Shown: positions 1 to 8,521 of the stretch, one piece after another | Layout: each line of letters begins with the position of its first letter | Position numbering within the stretch: position 1 is the first letter of the stretch | Assembly (NCBI RefSeq): GCF_003633775.1 | Contig: NZ_RBIN01000001.1 | Location: forward strand, 1 to 64,000 | From: Kushneria sinocarnis | GTDB taxonomy: Bacteria > Pseudomonadota > Gammaproteobacteria > Pseudomonadales > Halomonadaceae | Length of the DNA: 64,000 bases | Direction of reading: 5' to 3' | Position numbers and translations under genes: made by a program | The notes under the pieces: generated by a model | What the model saw: only the letters and a program-made list of their open reading frames with translations | Databases searched by the model: none | What the model was told of the DNA's origin: nothing

Positions 1-143
1 CGGCCCGGTCTTCAGCAGAAAGATGGCGATAGCAGTGGTTCATGGCAACACCGTACCTGATGGGTCACGTGTTGCGCTTGGTCATTGAGACCGCCATCCC
101 ATGCAGGGAGTGCGGGAAATCAGGCAGAGCGAGGCACATGACC

Positions 144-1982
144 ATGGAATGGCTTTCAATGATCGGCGATACCCTTTATACCATTGCCGGCATGTTCTGG
201 AAGATACTCTGGGTCCTGGTACTGGGCTTTGCCCTTTCCGGGGCGGTGCAGGCGTTCGTTCCCAAACGGCGTATGGCGCAGGTAATGGGTGACGATGGGG
301 CCGCATCCATCACCCGGGCCGGCTTCTTTGGCGCCATCAGTTCTTCATGCTCCTATGCCGCGGCAGCGATGTGTCGCAGTGTCTTCCTGCGCGATGCCCA
401 CATCACGGCAGCGCTGGCCTTCATGATCGCGGCTACCAATCTGGTCATCGAACTGGGCTTCGTGCTGTGGTCATTGATGGGCTGGCAGTTCGTGGTGGCC
501 GAGTTTCTTGGCGGAATACTGCTGATTTCAATCATGGCGCTGCTGATGAAGACTGTTGGTCCGGTAGCAGCGTTCAATCGCGTACGGGAGGCGGAAAACG
601 CCGAGCAGGATGAGGATGACGCCGGGGTACCGAGTATCTTCAGCCTCGATGGCTGGCGTATGGCAGCCTCGAATTTTGCCATGGACTGGTCGATGATCTG
701 GAAGGACATTGCCATCGGCGTGATCGTGGCCGGTATCATCGTGGTATGGGTGCCCAAGGCATTCTGGCAGGCACTGTTTCTGTCGGGTGGCGATCAGGTC
801 ACACTCTGGCAGATGGTTGAAAATGCCCTGATCGGTCCGATCGTTGCCGTGTTCAGCTTCGTCTGCTCGGTGGGCAATGTGCCCATGGCGGCGGCGCTGT
901 TCAATGGTGGTATTTCCTTTGGCGGGGCGCTGGCCTTCATCTCCGGCGATCTGATCGGCTTCAGCCTGGCGCAGCTGGTCTGGGGGCCGATCAGTGACCG
1001 CTACGGCCGTCGCCTGCCGGTAGCCATCGGCCTGGTGCTGTTCATCATCGGTTCGGCCGGCTGCGCGCTGGCGGATGCAGCCACCACGCTGATCGGCTGG
1101 CGGCTGCTCCAGGCCATCGGCGCCTGTGCCAGCGTGGCGCTGTCGCGCGCCATGGTGCGGGATCTGTTCGAGGGCGAGCGGGCGGCGCAGATGATGTCGA
1201 CGCTGATGACCGTGATGGCGATCGCCCCCCTGCTGGGGCCGAGCGTCGGTGGTCAGATCGAGGCCCTCGCCGGCTGGCGCGCCATCTTCTGGTGTCTGGG
1301 GGCCATCGGCATGGTCGCCCTGCTGGCGCTGATGACCCTGCCCGAGACGCTGGCCGCCGCCCGGCGCAGCGAGGAAGCCCCGGGACGGGCGCTGCGGCGC
1401 TACATCGAGCTGATCGGCAACCGCCGGCTGCTGGCCCATATCGGCGTGGGCGGCTTCTTCTACGCCGGCATGTTTGCCTATGTCGCCGGTACGCCGTTTG
1501 CCTATATCGACTACTACGGTGTGCCCTCCCGGCTCTACGGCCTGCTGTTCGGCGCCGGCGTCGTCGGCATCATGATCACCAACATGCTCAATGCCCGGCT
1601 GGTACGTCGCTTCGGCGTCAATCGCATGCTGCTGGGCGGCGCCGCGGCCACCCTGCTCTGGGGGCTGATGACCGCCCTCAATGCGCAGACCGGCTGGTTC
1701 GGCCTGTGGGGCCTGGCCGTGCCGCTGTTCTTGTTCACCGCCATGTCCGGCTTCATCATTGCCAACGCCATCACCGGCGCCCTGCAGGACTTTCCGCACC
1801 GTGCCGGCGCGGTCTCGGCGCTGGTCGGGGCGACCCAGTACGGCAGCGGCGTGATCGGCTCGGCGCTGGTCGGCCTCTGGTCGGATGGCACGCCCCGGGC
1901 GCTGGGGCTGGTCATTGCCCTCGCCGCGGCCGGCTGTCTGGTCAGCGCCGTGGCGGTATACCGGACCCATCGCCAGAGCTGA
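144..1982 (+). CDS. Chimeric permease: truncated DUF318/ArsP-type permease fused to truncated Bcr/CflA MFS pump
   Basis: Residues 1 to about 268 (of 612) look like a DUF318/ArsP-type permease: the motif SSSCSYAAAAM, several membrane helices and the FVCSVGNVPMAAALFNGG segment are typical of that family. From about residue 270 the protein reads as a Bcr/CflA drug-resistance MFS pump, starting inside its second helix (FSLAQLVWGPISDRYGRR) and running to a normal C-terminus. The permease lacks its last helices and the MFS part lacks its first 50 or so residues, so neither half is complete. The left part also looks less GC-rich than the right. ATG 144 was chosen because GAGG lies about 9 bases upstream; ATG 138 and ATG 42 are alternatives. 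I read this as a deletion or recombination fusion; whether it works as a transporter is unknown. Confidence 0.75.
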   Translation: MEWLSMIGDTLYTIAGMFWKILWVLVLGFALSGAVQAFVPKRRMAQVMGDDGAASITRAGFFGAISSSCSYAAAAMCRSVFLRDAHITAALAFMIAATNLVIELGFVLWSLMGWQFVVAEFLGGILLISIMALLMKTVGPVAAFNRVREAENAEQDEDDAGVPSIFSLDGWRMAASNFAMDWSMIWKDIAIGVIVAGIIVVWVPKAFWQALFLSGGDQVTLWQMVENALIGPIVAVFSFVCSVGNVPMAAALFNGGISFGGALAFISGDLIGFSLAQLVWGPISDRYGRRLPVAIGLVLFIIGSAGCALADAATTLIGWRLLQAIGACASVALSRAMVRDLFEGERAAQMMSTLMTVMAIAPLLGPSVGGQIEALAGWRAIFWCLGAIGMVALLALMTLPETLAAARRSEEAPGRALRRYIELIGNRRLLAHIGVGGFFYAGMFAYVAGTPFAYIDYYGVPSRLYGLLFGAGVVGIMITNMLNARLVRRFGVNRMLLGGAAATLLWGLMTALNAQTGWFGLWGLAVPLFLFTAMSGFIIANAITGALQDFPHRAGAVSALVGATQYGSGVIGSALVGLWSDGTPRALGLVIALAAAGCLVSAVAVYRTHRQS

Positions 1983-2008
1983 CCCTGCCGACCCCCGGGG
2001 CGGAGGCC

Positions 2009-2043
2009 AAAAAAAACGGGGTGGGCCCGCAGGCCCACCCCGT
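2009..2043 (-). terminator. Rho-independent terminator of the PQQ dehydrogenase operon
   Basis: A perfect 12-base stem (ACGGGGTGGGCC and its complement) with a 4-base loop is followed, on the minus strand, by eight T. It lies 25 bases after the stop of the dehydrogenase gene. Confidence 0.9.
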
Positions 2044-2067
2044 CATGCGTGACTTCCGCCGGAGGCG

Positions 2068-4149
2068 TCAGTCGTCTTCGCCATCCTTCGGCAGGGCGTA
2101 GACCACGATCTGGTCGCCGACCTGATCCTTCAGGATGGTGTTGCCACCGGCCACGAAGGCCACGTACTGCCGGCCCTTGTACTCATAGACCGAGGGGTTG
2201 GCCACGGCCGGCGCTTCGGCCTGATCCGACCACAGCTCTTCGCCGGTCTTCATCGAGTAGGCCCGCACCTTGGCGTCCATCGAGGCGCCGATGAAGATGA
2301 CGCCACCGGCAGTCACCGCCGGACCACCGATGGTCGGCGAGCCCCAGCTTTCGGGCATGAAGAAGCCGTACTGCTGCGAGGCCCCCACGGGGTGGCGCCA
2401 CTTCACGTCACCGGTGTGCATGTCGATCGCCACCATTTCGCCGAACGGCGGCTTCCAGCAGGGCATGCCGAGCCAGTTGCGCGCCACCTTCAGACGCATG
2501 CCGTAGGGCGCACCCTTCTGCGGCGAGAAGCCGGTCTCGTTGCCGGAGCCGGAGTCGGCCTGTTCATAGGCCGCCCGCTCGTAGAGCTTGATGTACTGCA
2601 CGATGTGCGAGGTGTTGACGATCGCGGTCTGGCTTTCGGGATCGAACGCCACGCCACCCCACTGCACGCCACCGGAGCTGTCGGGATAGGCCATCACCCC
2701 TTCGCCCTTGGTGGTGGGCGGGGTATACATGCCGTCATACGACAGCTTGTCCCACAGCCGCGAACACTGACCACCGCCCACGGCATCGGCCAGGCCCCAG
2801 ACCTCGGGCTTCTCGGACTGATCCAGCAGCGGCTTGGGCTTGGTCGGGAAGGGCTGGGTGGGCGCGAGCTGCTCACCCTGGACGGAACCGTCACCCTGGG
2901 GCACCGGACGCTCCTCGATCGGCCAGACATCCTCGCCGGTCAGGCGATTGACCACGAACAGGAAGCCCTGCTTGGTGGCCTGGATCAGCGCCGGGATCTC
3001 CTCGCCGTCCACCGTGATATTCATCAGCGTCGGTGCGGAGTTGATGTCGTAGTCCCAGACATCATGGTGCACCCACTGACGCGACCAGACCACTTCACCG
3101 GTATCGACATCAAGTGCCGTGGTGGACGTGGCCAGCGGGGCCTTCTCGGTGCGGTTGCCGCCCCAGTAGTTCGGCGATGGCGAGGAGACCGGCAGATAGA
3201 CCAGGCCATGCTCCTCGTCGGCCGACATGTGCGTCCAGATGTTGGCGGTGCCGCTGGTCTGGCGCATGTCTTCCGGCAGCGCGTTGAAGGTCCATTCGCG
3301 CTCGCCGGTACGGGCATTGATCGACCAGACGGTGCCGGGCGGCGCCTGTTCATAGACCCAGTCCATGCCGGCCCAGCCGAGGATCAGGTGATCACCGACC
3401 ACGGTCGGCGGCTGCAGCAGCGAAAGCGGCCACTTGGCGTTGGTGTCGTTCCACTTGTTGACATCCAGCACGCCGTTATCAGCAAAGCCCTTGCAGAGCT
3501 TGCCGGTATCGGCATCCACGGCATACAGCTTGGCATCCACCGTGCCCATGTAGACGATCTTCTGACAGGATTCGCCCTCGACCGGATTGTCGGCTTCCCA
3601 GTAGGAGACGCCGCGGTTCTTGAGCACCGGCTGGGTGAGTGCCTTCTTCGGCGCCTGGGTATCGAAGCTCCACTTCTCTTCACCCGTCCCCGGATCGAGC
3701 GCGATCAGCCGATAGAACGGCGTACCGACATAGATGGTGTCGTTGGCAAAGATCGGTGTGGCGGACCAGACCGTGGCCGGGGTATCCCCGGTGCCATCGG
3801 AGACATCGCCGGTATGAAACTCCCAGACCTTCTGCAGATTGCCCACGTTATCGGCGGTGATCTGCTTGAGCGGGCTGTACTTCTGGGCGTTGAGCTGACC
3901 GTGGAAACTGTCCCAGGTCGGCTTTTCCGGCACCAGCGGAATCGGCTGGCGGGAGGCAGCTGTCTGACTGTCCTGCTGGTTCTGCTGGTTCTGCTGGTTC
4001 TGCTGGTTCTGCTGGGCAGATGGTGCGTCGGCGCTGTCCTGTTCAGTCGGCTGCGGCTGTTCCTGGGCCAGCAGCGGAGCAGGCGCAATGCAGAGCGCGA
4101 GCGCCGCGGCCATGCCGAAGCGGCGCGCGGCGGGTACCTTTGTCGCCAT
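2068..4149 (-). CDS. PQQ-dependent membrane-type dehydrogenase, catalytic subunit (glucose/quinate family)
   Basis: A quinoprotein of 693 residues that probably oxidises a sugar or polyol in the periplasm and passes electrons to ubiquinone. A Sec-type signal is seen at residues 1-29 (basic start, hydrophobic core, PLLAQ). A Gln/Asn-rich linker follows, then an eight-bladed propeller-type domain. The segments WGGNRT, HHDVWDYD (which carries the likely catalytic Asp) and WGGVAFDP match glucose dehydrogenase (Gcd). Gcd normally has five N-terminal membrane helices; here they are missing and a small membrane protein is encoded just upstream. ATG 4149 has GAGGA about 9 bases ahead; an ATG at 4164 would overlap the upstream stop by four bases (ATGA). 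No pqq biosynthesis genes are in the window. The exact substrate is not determined. Confidence 0.85.
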   Translation of the reverse strand: MATKVPAARRFGMAAALALCIAPAPLLAQEQPQPTEQDSADAPSAQQNQQNQQNQQNQQDSQTAASRQPIPLVPEKPTWDSFHGQLNAQKYSPLKQITADNVGNLQKVWEFHTGDVSDGTGDTPATVWSATPIFANDTIYVGTPFYRLIALDPGTGEEKWSFDTQAPKKALTQPVLKNRGVSYWEADNPVEGESCQKIVYMGTVDAKLYAVDADTGKLCKGFADNGVLDVNKWNDTNAKWPLSLLQPPTVVGDHLILGWAGMDWVYEQAPPGTVWSINARTGEREWTFNALPEDMRQTSGTANIWTHMSADEEHGLVYLPVSSPSPNYWGGNRTEKAPLATSTTALDVDTGEVVWSRQWVHHDVWDYDINSAPTLMNITVDGEEIPALIQATKQGFLFVVNRLTGEDVWPIEERPVPQGDGSVQGEQLAPTQPFPTKPKPLLDQSEKPEVWGLADAVGGGQCSRLWDKLSYDGMYTPPTTKGEGVMAYPDSSGGVQWGGVAFDPESQTAIVNTSHIVQYIKLYERAAYEQADSGSGNETGFSPQKGAPYGMRLKVARNWLGMPCWKPPFGEMVAIDMHTGDVKWRHPVGASQQYGFFMPESWGSPTIGGPAVTAGGVIFIGASMDAKVRAYSMKTGEELWSDQAEAPAVANPSVYEYKGRQYVAFVAGGNTILKDQVGDQIVVYALPKDGEDD
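3972..4016 (-). repeat. Five tandem 9-base repeats coding for a Gln/Asn linker
   Basis: The unit TCTGCTGGT (plus strand) is repeated five times with nearly no change. It encodes a run of NQQ triplets between the signal peptide and the catalytic domain of the PQQ dehydrogenase. The in-frame unit means copy-number change would alter linker length without breaking the gene. Confidence 0.9.
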
Positions 4150-4160
4150 GGGGCGGTTCC

Positions 4161-4526
4161 TCATGAATGTGCAGGGCGGGTGGCGCTGTTGGAGCGGGTC
4201 ATGTCGAGGATCAGGCCGATCAGGCCCACGACCATGGCGGCACTGATCCACCACTGATGCAGCAGGAGGGACGCAACGAAAGTGCCCCCCAGAGCCAGCA
4301 GGATCAGCACGCGCAGCACGATGCGAAGCCCGCGGTTCTTCACTGCTGCCAGCACCAGCGCTGCGACGGCGAGCACTGCGGTGACCAGGATGACGACCTG
4401 AGCACCGAGCGTCCCGGTGACGCCGGTCAGTGGGGTGAAATAGGCGTAAAGTGCAACGGCGAGCCCGACGAGGGAGGCCGCAAAGAGCACTATCGCCCCC
4501 AATCCTTGCGATCGAGATTGCGACAT
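4161..4526 (-). CDS. Small membrane subunit of the PQQ dehydrogenase
   Basis: A 121-residue protein with about four hydrophobic helices (near residues 10-30, 40-60, 65-88 and 90-108) and short loops. It resembles the N-terminal membrane part of one-piece Gcd-type dehydrogenases, which anchors the enzyme and binds ubiquinone. Its stop codon overlaps an ATG of the catalytic gene by four bases, so the two are translationally coupled. ATG 4526 has AAGGAG 11 bases upstream. An alternative reading of longer N-termini has no support: the upstream codons show no hydrophobic or family-like sequence. The assignment as anchor rests on position and topology, not on a specific motif. Confidence 0.75.
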   Translation of the reverse strand: MSQSRSQGLGAIVLFAASLVGLAVALYAYFTPLTGVTGTLGAQVVILVTAVLAVAALVLAAVKNRGLRIVLRVLILLALGGTFVASLLLHQWWISAAMVVGLIGLILDMTRSNSATRPAHS

Positions 4527-5148
4527 GACTGAATTTTCTCCTTGTGAGATCGGTTTGAAGCAGATGGTTGCCCAATCGACGCTGAGTCGGCCCGGCAGCG
4601 GGTCGGAAAAAACGCAAGCGGACCGGATGACCACGGGGATCTCCGCTCCCGGAACTTTCCGGTGGCGTGATCCCGTCCAGCACAGGGGAAGACCGGTTCG
4701 GACCAGCACGCCGGCTGGCAGACCACCGGCGAGATGATCCCTCGAACCATGCCGATACTTCTGACCGTTATGGACTCCGATGCGCACGCCGCCGGCCATC
4801 CCGGCGGGAAGCAGATGGCGGTTTCATCGTCGGTATATCGTCACGGGACAGGGGCATCGTGTCGCATCCCGAACCCACGTCAAACCGTCTATCATGCCGG
4901 CGCTGAACGCATGCTGACCCTAGGGTCCGGAGATGGTAATGCCGCTGTCAACAGAGACTTTAGGCGACCACTGCGCGGGCCATTGTAATCCATCTGGCCG
5001 ATTTGTTGATCCCGACATCAGGGAAATCGGCATGATTCGTCAAAAATTCATCCCGTTACCGGAGATCTCACCCCTGCGCTGACCGCGCCGAACGAACTAC
5101 GCTACCCCCATTGTCCGCTGACTACGGAGCCAACCGGGGGAGGCCGCC
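4527..5148. other. 622-base intergenic region between divergent operons
   Basis: No convincing gene: the short open frames here lack ribosome sites and family resemblance. It should hold the divergent promoters of the PQQ dehydrogenase operon and the GST gene, but I cannot pick a clear -35/-10 pair. Two structural elements are visible: a 7-base stem with a 5-base loop (CCGCCGG/CCGGCGG, 4789-4807) and a perfect 12-base palindrome GACCCTAGGGTC (4916-4927). Confidence 0.6.
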
Positions 5149-5913
5149 ATGCAACCCACACTCTACGCCCACCGCCTGTCGCAACCCTCCCGGGCCGTGG
5201 AAATCCTGCTGCGCGAACTCGCCTGCGACTACGCCTGGCAGGAGGTCGATTTTGCCGGCGGTGCGACCCGCACGGCCTGGTTCACCGAGCTCAACCCGCT
5301 GCAGACCGTGCCGGCGCTCGCGCTGCCCGACGATGCCGCAGCCCGCAACGCGCGGCCGCCGGTGCTGGGCGAAAGCCAGGCGATCATGCGCTATCTCTGC
5401 CGCACCGCCGATGAGACCGCCACCGCCGCGCAGTGGTATCCGGGCGATCGCGACCCGCATCGCACTGCCCGGATCGATCAGTGGCTGGCCTGGCATCACG
5501 GCGCACTACGCCGCTTCGACATGTTTCACCACATCATGAACCTGCACCTGACGCAGCCGATGCTCAAGCGCGAGATTCAGGCCACGCTGCTCCGACCGCT
5601 GCAGGAGGGGCTGAACGCCGGGCTGGCCACCCTGGAGGCGCACTTCGCCCGCCAGCCGGCCGACAGCCCTCTCACCGTGACGGGCGATCCCCGGCCGACG
5701 CTGGCCGATCTCGCCCTGGGCTGCGAGCTGTATCAGATCGCGGTGGTGGGATATCGCTTCGACCGCTATCCGCGGGTTGCCCGTTGGCTGGAGGACATGG
5801 CGCAGCGGCGCCACTTTCACGAGGTCTCGCGCGAGGTCATCGCGCAGGGGCGCACCATACGCGAACAGAGCGGGCCCTATCTCGAGCTCGACACGGCCTT
5901 CGCCGGCACCTGA
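5149..5913 (+). CDS. Glutathione S-transferase, theta-like
   Basis: A 254-residue cytosolic GST. The N-terminal thioredoxin-like domain (about residues 1-85) begins TLYAHRLSQPSRAVEILL, with the S-x-x-S-R pattern of theta-class enzymes, where the first Ser activates glutathione. A GESQAIMRYL segment gives the usual glutathione gamma-glutamyl contact (E-S). An all-helical C-terminal domain follows, with LADLALGCEL matching the conserved N-capping box region. GGGGGAGG sits just before ATG 5149. Substrate unknown; detoxification of electrophiles is the family role. The gene stands alone on this strand, next to the convergent ArsR gene. Confidence 0.85.
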   Translation: MQPTLYAHRLSQPSRAVEILLRELACDYAWQEVDFAGGATRTAWFTELNPLQTVPALALPDDAAARNARPPVLGESQAIMRYLCRTADETATAAQWYPGDRDPHRTARIDQWLAWHHGALRRFDMFHHIMNLHLTQPMLKREIQATLLRPLQEGLNAGLATLEAHFARQPADSPLTVTGDPRPTLADLALGCELYQIAVVGYRFDRYPRVARWLEDMAQRRHFHEVSREVIAQGRTIREQSGPYLELDTAFAGT

Positions 5914-5936
5914 GAAAACCGTCCCGGCCGAGCCGG

Positions 5937-6245
5937 TCAGGAATTCTGCAGGCGCTGCACCAGGGCCTCGAGAAAGGCATCCGCCACCTCGGGGTTGTAG
6001 CGATAGTAGGTCCACTGGCCGACGCGCCGGGAGCTGACCAGCTCGGCCCGGGAGAGGGTGGAGAGATACAGGGAGATGGTCGGCTGGGAGAGCCCGGTCT
6101 TCTCGCGAATATGACTGACACAGATCCCCCCTTCCGGCGCACCGGCCTTCTGCGGCGGAAAGTGCACTGTCGGATCCTTCAGCCAGTAAAGGATGTCCAG
6201 GCGCACGGGATTGGCCAGGGCGCTCAGAATGGTATTGATATCCAT
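5937..6245 (-). CDS. ArsR-family winged-helix repressor
   Basis: About 102 residues, the normal size for the family. The pattern LANPVRLDILYWL followed by the recognition region TGLSQPTISLYLSTL and the wing SSRRVGQWTYYRYN is typical. The metal-binding ELCVCDL box of ArsR/SmtB is absent; only one Cys (GICVSHI) is present at that place, so the signal is probably not a classic metal. It lies 74 bases after the flavin oxidoreductase gene on the same strand, so it likely forms an operon with it and may control it. A GTG six bases upstream of ATG 6245 is an alternative start. Confidence 0.85.
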   Translation of the reverse strand: MDINTILSALANPVRLDILYWLKDPTVHFPPQKAGAPEGGICVSHIREKTGLSQPTISLYLSTLSRAELVSSRRVGQWTYYRYNPEVADAFLEALVQRLQNS

Positions 6246-6319
6246 GGTCACAGCCGGACTCTGAAAACCCGACCATCATACGCCGATGAGAGCCGGGCTG
6301 CCGAAATTACCGTGACAGG

Positions 6320-7450
6320 CTAGCGCACCAGCGAGTCCAGCGCATTCCGGTCGAAATCGGCCAGCGACGTCAGAGCCCCGTCGCGCACCTTGCCGGCCCA
6401 CTCGGGGTCAGAGAGCAGGGCGCGGCCGACCGCGATCAGATCGAAATCGCCACGCCGGCGCTGCTCTGCCAGCTGGCGGATATCCACCCGGCTTTTCGAG
6501 GTCGGGTCCTCGGTACGGGTGAAATGCCCGGTCCGAAAGGTCCTGTCCAGCCCGATGCTGCCCACCGCGATCACCGGACATCCGGTCAGTTCCCGGGTCC
6601 AGGCCGCCAGGGTGCGGTCGCTGCCGGCAAAGCCGGGCTCCCACATCCGGCGGGTGCTGGCATGGAAGATATCCACACCCGCCTCGGCCAGCGGCTTGAG
6701 CAGGGCCCCCAGGGCCTCGGGCGTATCCGCAAGGGTGGCGTCGTAGTCGGAGAGCTTCCACTGGGAGAAGCGGAAGATGACCGGAAAATCCGGGCCCACC
6801 GCTTCCCGCACCGCCCGCACGATCATCAGCGGAAAGCGCAGCCGGTTCTCGAGGCTGCCGCCGTAGGCATCGGTGCGCTGGTTGCTCTCCGGCCACAGGA
6901 ACTGATCGATCAGATAGCCATGGGCCCCGTGCAGCTCCAGCGCATCAAAACCGACCGCTCTGGCATCGGCCGCCGCCCGGGCAAAGGACGCCACCACCTC
7001 CTGGATGTCCCATTCGCTCATGGCGCGCACGACCTCGACGCCGTCCTCCTCGATCGCCATGGGGCCGAAGCCGGGTACACCAGCATCCGGCTCGGTGCCC
7101 GGGCGCCGCTCACGGCCGACATGCCAGAGCTGTGGTGCAATCCGCCCTCCGGCGGCATGTACCCGTTCCACCACCTGCCGCCAGCCCGCCAGCCCCTCGC
7201 CGTGAAAGGCCGGCACATCCGGATAGCCGTTGGCTCCCGGATGATCGATATGGGTGCCCTCGGTAATGATCAGCCCCACGCCACCTCTGGCGCGACTGGC
7301 ATAGTAGTCGGCAACCGCTTCGTCCGGCACGCCGCCGGGGGAGCGATTGCGGGTCATCGGCGCCATCACGATCCGGTTCGCCAGGGCCAGGCGGCCCAGC
7401 CTGAAGCCTTCGAACAGCGGTGCGGCGATCTCCCGATTCAGCTCGGACAT
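6320..7450 (-). CDS. NADH:flavin oxidoreductase, Old Yellow Enzyme family
   Basis: A 376-residue FMN enzyme with a TIM barrel that reduces activated C=C bonds (enones, nitro compounds) with NAD(P)H. Visible family motifs: NRIVMAPMTRNR near residues 25-36, QLWHVGR near 107-113, HGAHGYLIDQFL (the conserved His pair for substrate binding) near 185, the loop SLENRLRFP, and AVGRALLSDPEW in the C-terminal phosphate-binding part. ATG 7450 is chosen because AGGAGAG lies just upstream; the longer frame reaching 7528 would cross an AT-only promoter-like stretch. The downstream ArsR gene suggests induction by an electrophile, as with other OYE genes; that is inference. Confidence 0.9.
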   Translation of the reverse strand: MSELNREIAAPLFEGFRLGRLALANRIVMAPMTRNRSPGGVPDEAVADYYASRARGGVGLIITEGTHIDHPGANGYPDVPAFHGEGLAGWRQVVERVHAAGGRIAPQLWHVGRERRPGTEPDAGVPGFGPMAIEEDGVEVVRAMSEWDIQEVVASFARAAADARAVGFDALELHGAHGYLIDQFLWPESNQRTDAYGGSLENRLRFPLMIVRAVREAVGPDFPVIFRFSQWKLSDYDATLADTPEALGALLKPLAEAGVDIFHASTRRMWEPGFAGSDRTLAAWTRELTGCPVIAVGSIGLDRTFRTGHFTRTEDPTSKSRVDIRQLAEQRRRGDFDLIAVGRALLSDPEWAGKVRDGALTSLADFDRNALDSLVR

Positions 7451-7467
7451 TCCAGCTCTCCTGAAAA

Positions 7468-7483
7468 ATATATTTAAATATAT
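7468..7483. promoter_or_regulatory. Perfect 16-base AT-only palindrome, likely ArsR operator
   Basis: ATATATTTAAATATAT is fully self-complementary and stands out in a 65% GC genome. It sits 18 bases upstream of the OYE start, where a repressor would block the promoter; further AT-rich bases run to about 7495. ArsR-family sites are AT-rich inverted repeats, and an ArsR gene is the second gene of this operon. Confidence 0.6.
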
Positions 7484-7666
7484 AAATCTATTTAACCAGA
7501 GAAGAGCGCTTTCGCCAAGCGCCGGCACGCGGCGTCGGCGGCCGGCAACGGTTACATGCTGCGGGGAGCGGCCCGGCGTTCGGCAAACCCGGCCGACGAC
7601 GCTATGGTATTAATGACACCGAAGCCTTTGCGCGTTCCGCCCTCACCCAACTGCCAGGACAGATGC

Positions 7667-8497
7667 ATGCCTCTTGACCGGACCGACTGCCAGCAACTCA
7701 TCGAGATCGTTCGCCAGGCCGCGAAGGCAGAGATCCTGCCGCGCTTTCGCAATCTGGAAGACGATGACATTCGCGCCAAGAGTGCGCCGGACGATCTGGT
7801 GACCGACGCCGACCAGGGCGCCGAGGCGATCATCAGCCGCGAGGTGGCCCGGGCCTTTCCGCACGCCACCATCATCGGCGAGGAAGCAGTCGCCGAGGAC
7901 GCCTCGAAACTGGAGCGTATCGCCGATGCCGACATGGCGGTGATCATCGACCCGGTCGACGGCACCTGGAACTTCGCCCGCGGGCTCAACCAGTTCGGCG
8001 TCATCATTGCCGTGGCCAGTCACGGGGAGACCGTGTTCGGGCTGCTCTACGATCCGGTGATGGATGACTGGATCACCGCCCGGCGCGGCGAGGGGGCCTT
8101 TTTCGGCCGCGCCGATGGCACGCATCGCCAACTGCGGGTATCCGACACCGTGAACACCGAAGCGATGGTGGGCTCGACCTCGATCCGGCTCTTTCCGAAG
8201 CCGCAGCAGTACCAGCTCGCTGCCCTCTTTCCCGACTTTGCCCGGATGATGGCGTTCGGCTGCGCCTGTCACGAGTACCGCACCATGGCGTTCGGCCATG
8301 TCGATTTCATGCTCACCGGCAAGCTGATGCCCTGGGATCACGCCGCGGGGCTGCTGGTCCACGAGGAAGCCGGCGGCTACTCGGCGCTGCTCGACAGCCG
8401 CCCCTACCGCCCGACCATTCATCAGGGGCGGCTGCTGGCGGCCAACTCGAAGGAGAACTGGGAGAAGCTGCGCGAGCTGTTCGACTTCCTGGCCTGA
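7667..8497 (+). CDS. Inositol monophosphatase family protein
   Basis: A 276-residue Mg-dependent phosphatase of the IMPase/FBPase superfamily. The metal ligands are visible: GEEA at residues 71-74, DPVDGT at 95-100, and WDHAAGLLVHEEAGG near the C-terminus. The family includes inositol-1-phosphatase, histidinol phosphatase (HisN) and CysQ; the sequence alone does not tell me which. It differs from SuhB in the W-N-F-A-R-G loop following DPVDGT (SuhB has T-N-F), similar to the histidinol-phosphatase-like branch, but this is weak. ATG 7667 has CAGGA seven bases upstream. The longer upstream frame has no such support. Confidence 0.8.
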   Translation: MPLDRTDCQQLIEIVRQAAKAEILPRFRNLEDDDIRAKSAPDDLVTDADQGAEAIISREVARAFPHATIIGEEAVAEDASKLERIADADMAVIIDPVDGTWNFARGLNQFGVIIAVASHGETVFGLLYDPVMDDWITARRGEGAFFGRADGTHRQLRVSDTVNTEAMVGSTSIRLFPKPQQYQLAALFPDFARMMAFGCACHEYRTMAFGHVDFMLTGKLMPWDHAAGLLVHEEAGGYSALLDSRPYRPTIHQGRLLAANSKENWEKLRELFDFLA

Positions 8498-8521
8498 CCG
8501 GGCGCCCGCGGGGCCGGTACC

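Noticed and set aside
528-1970. Long open frames opposite the chimeric permease, and similar ones opposite the PQQ dehydrogenase and the MFS gene
   Set aside because: They are His-, Arg- and Gly-rich shadows of real genes, expected at this GC content; no ribosome site or recognisable domain.
4734-4988. Small open frames in the 4.5-5.1 kb gap
   Set aside because: No ribosome site, no family pattern, and amino-acid use like random GC-rich sequence.
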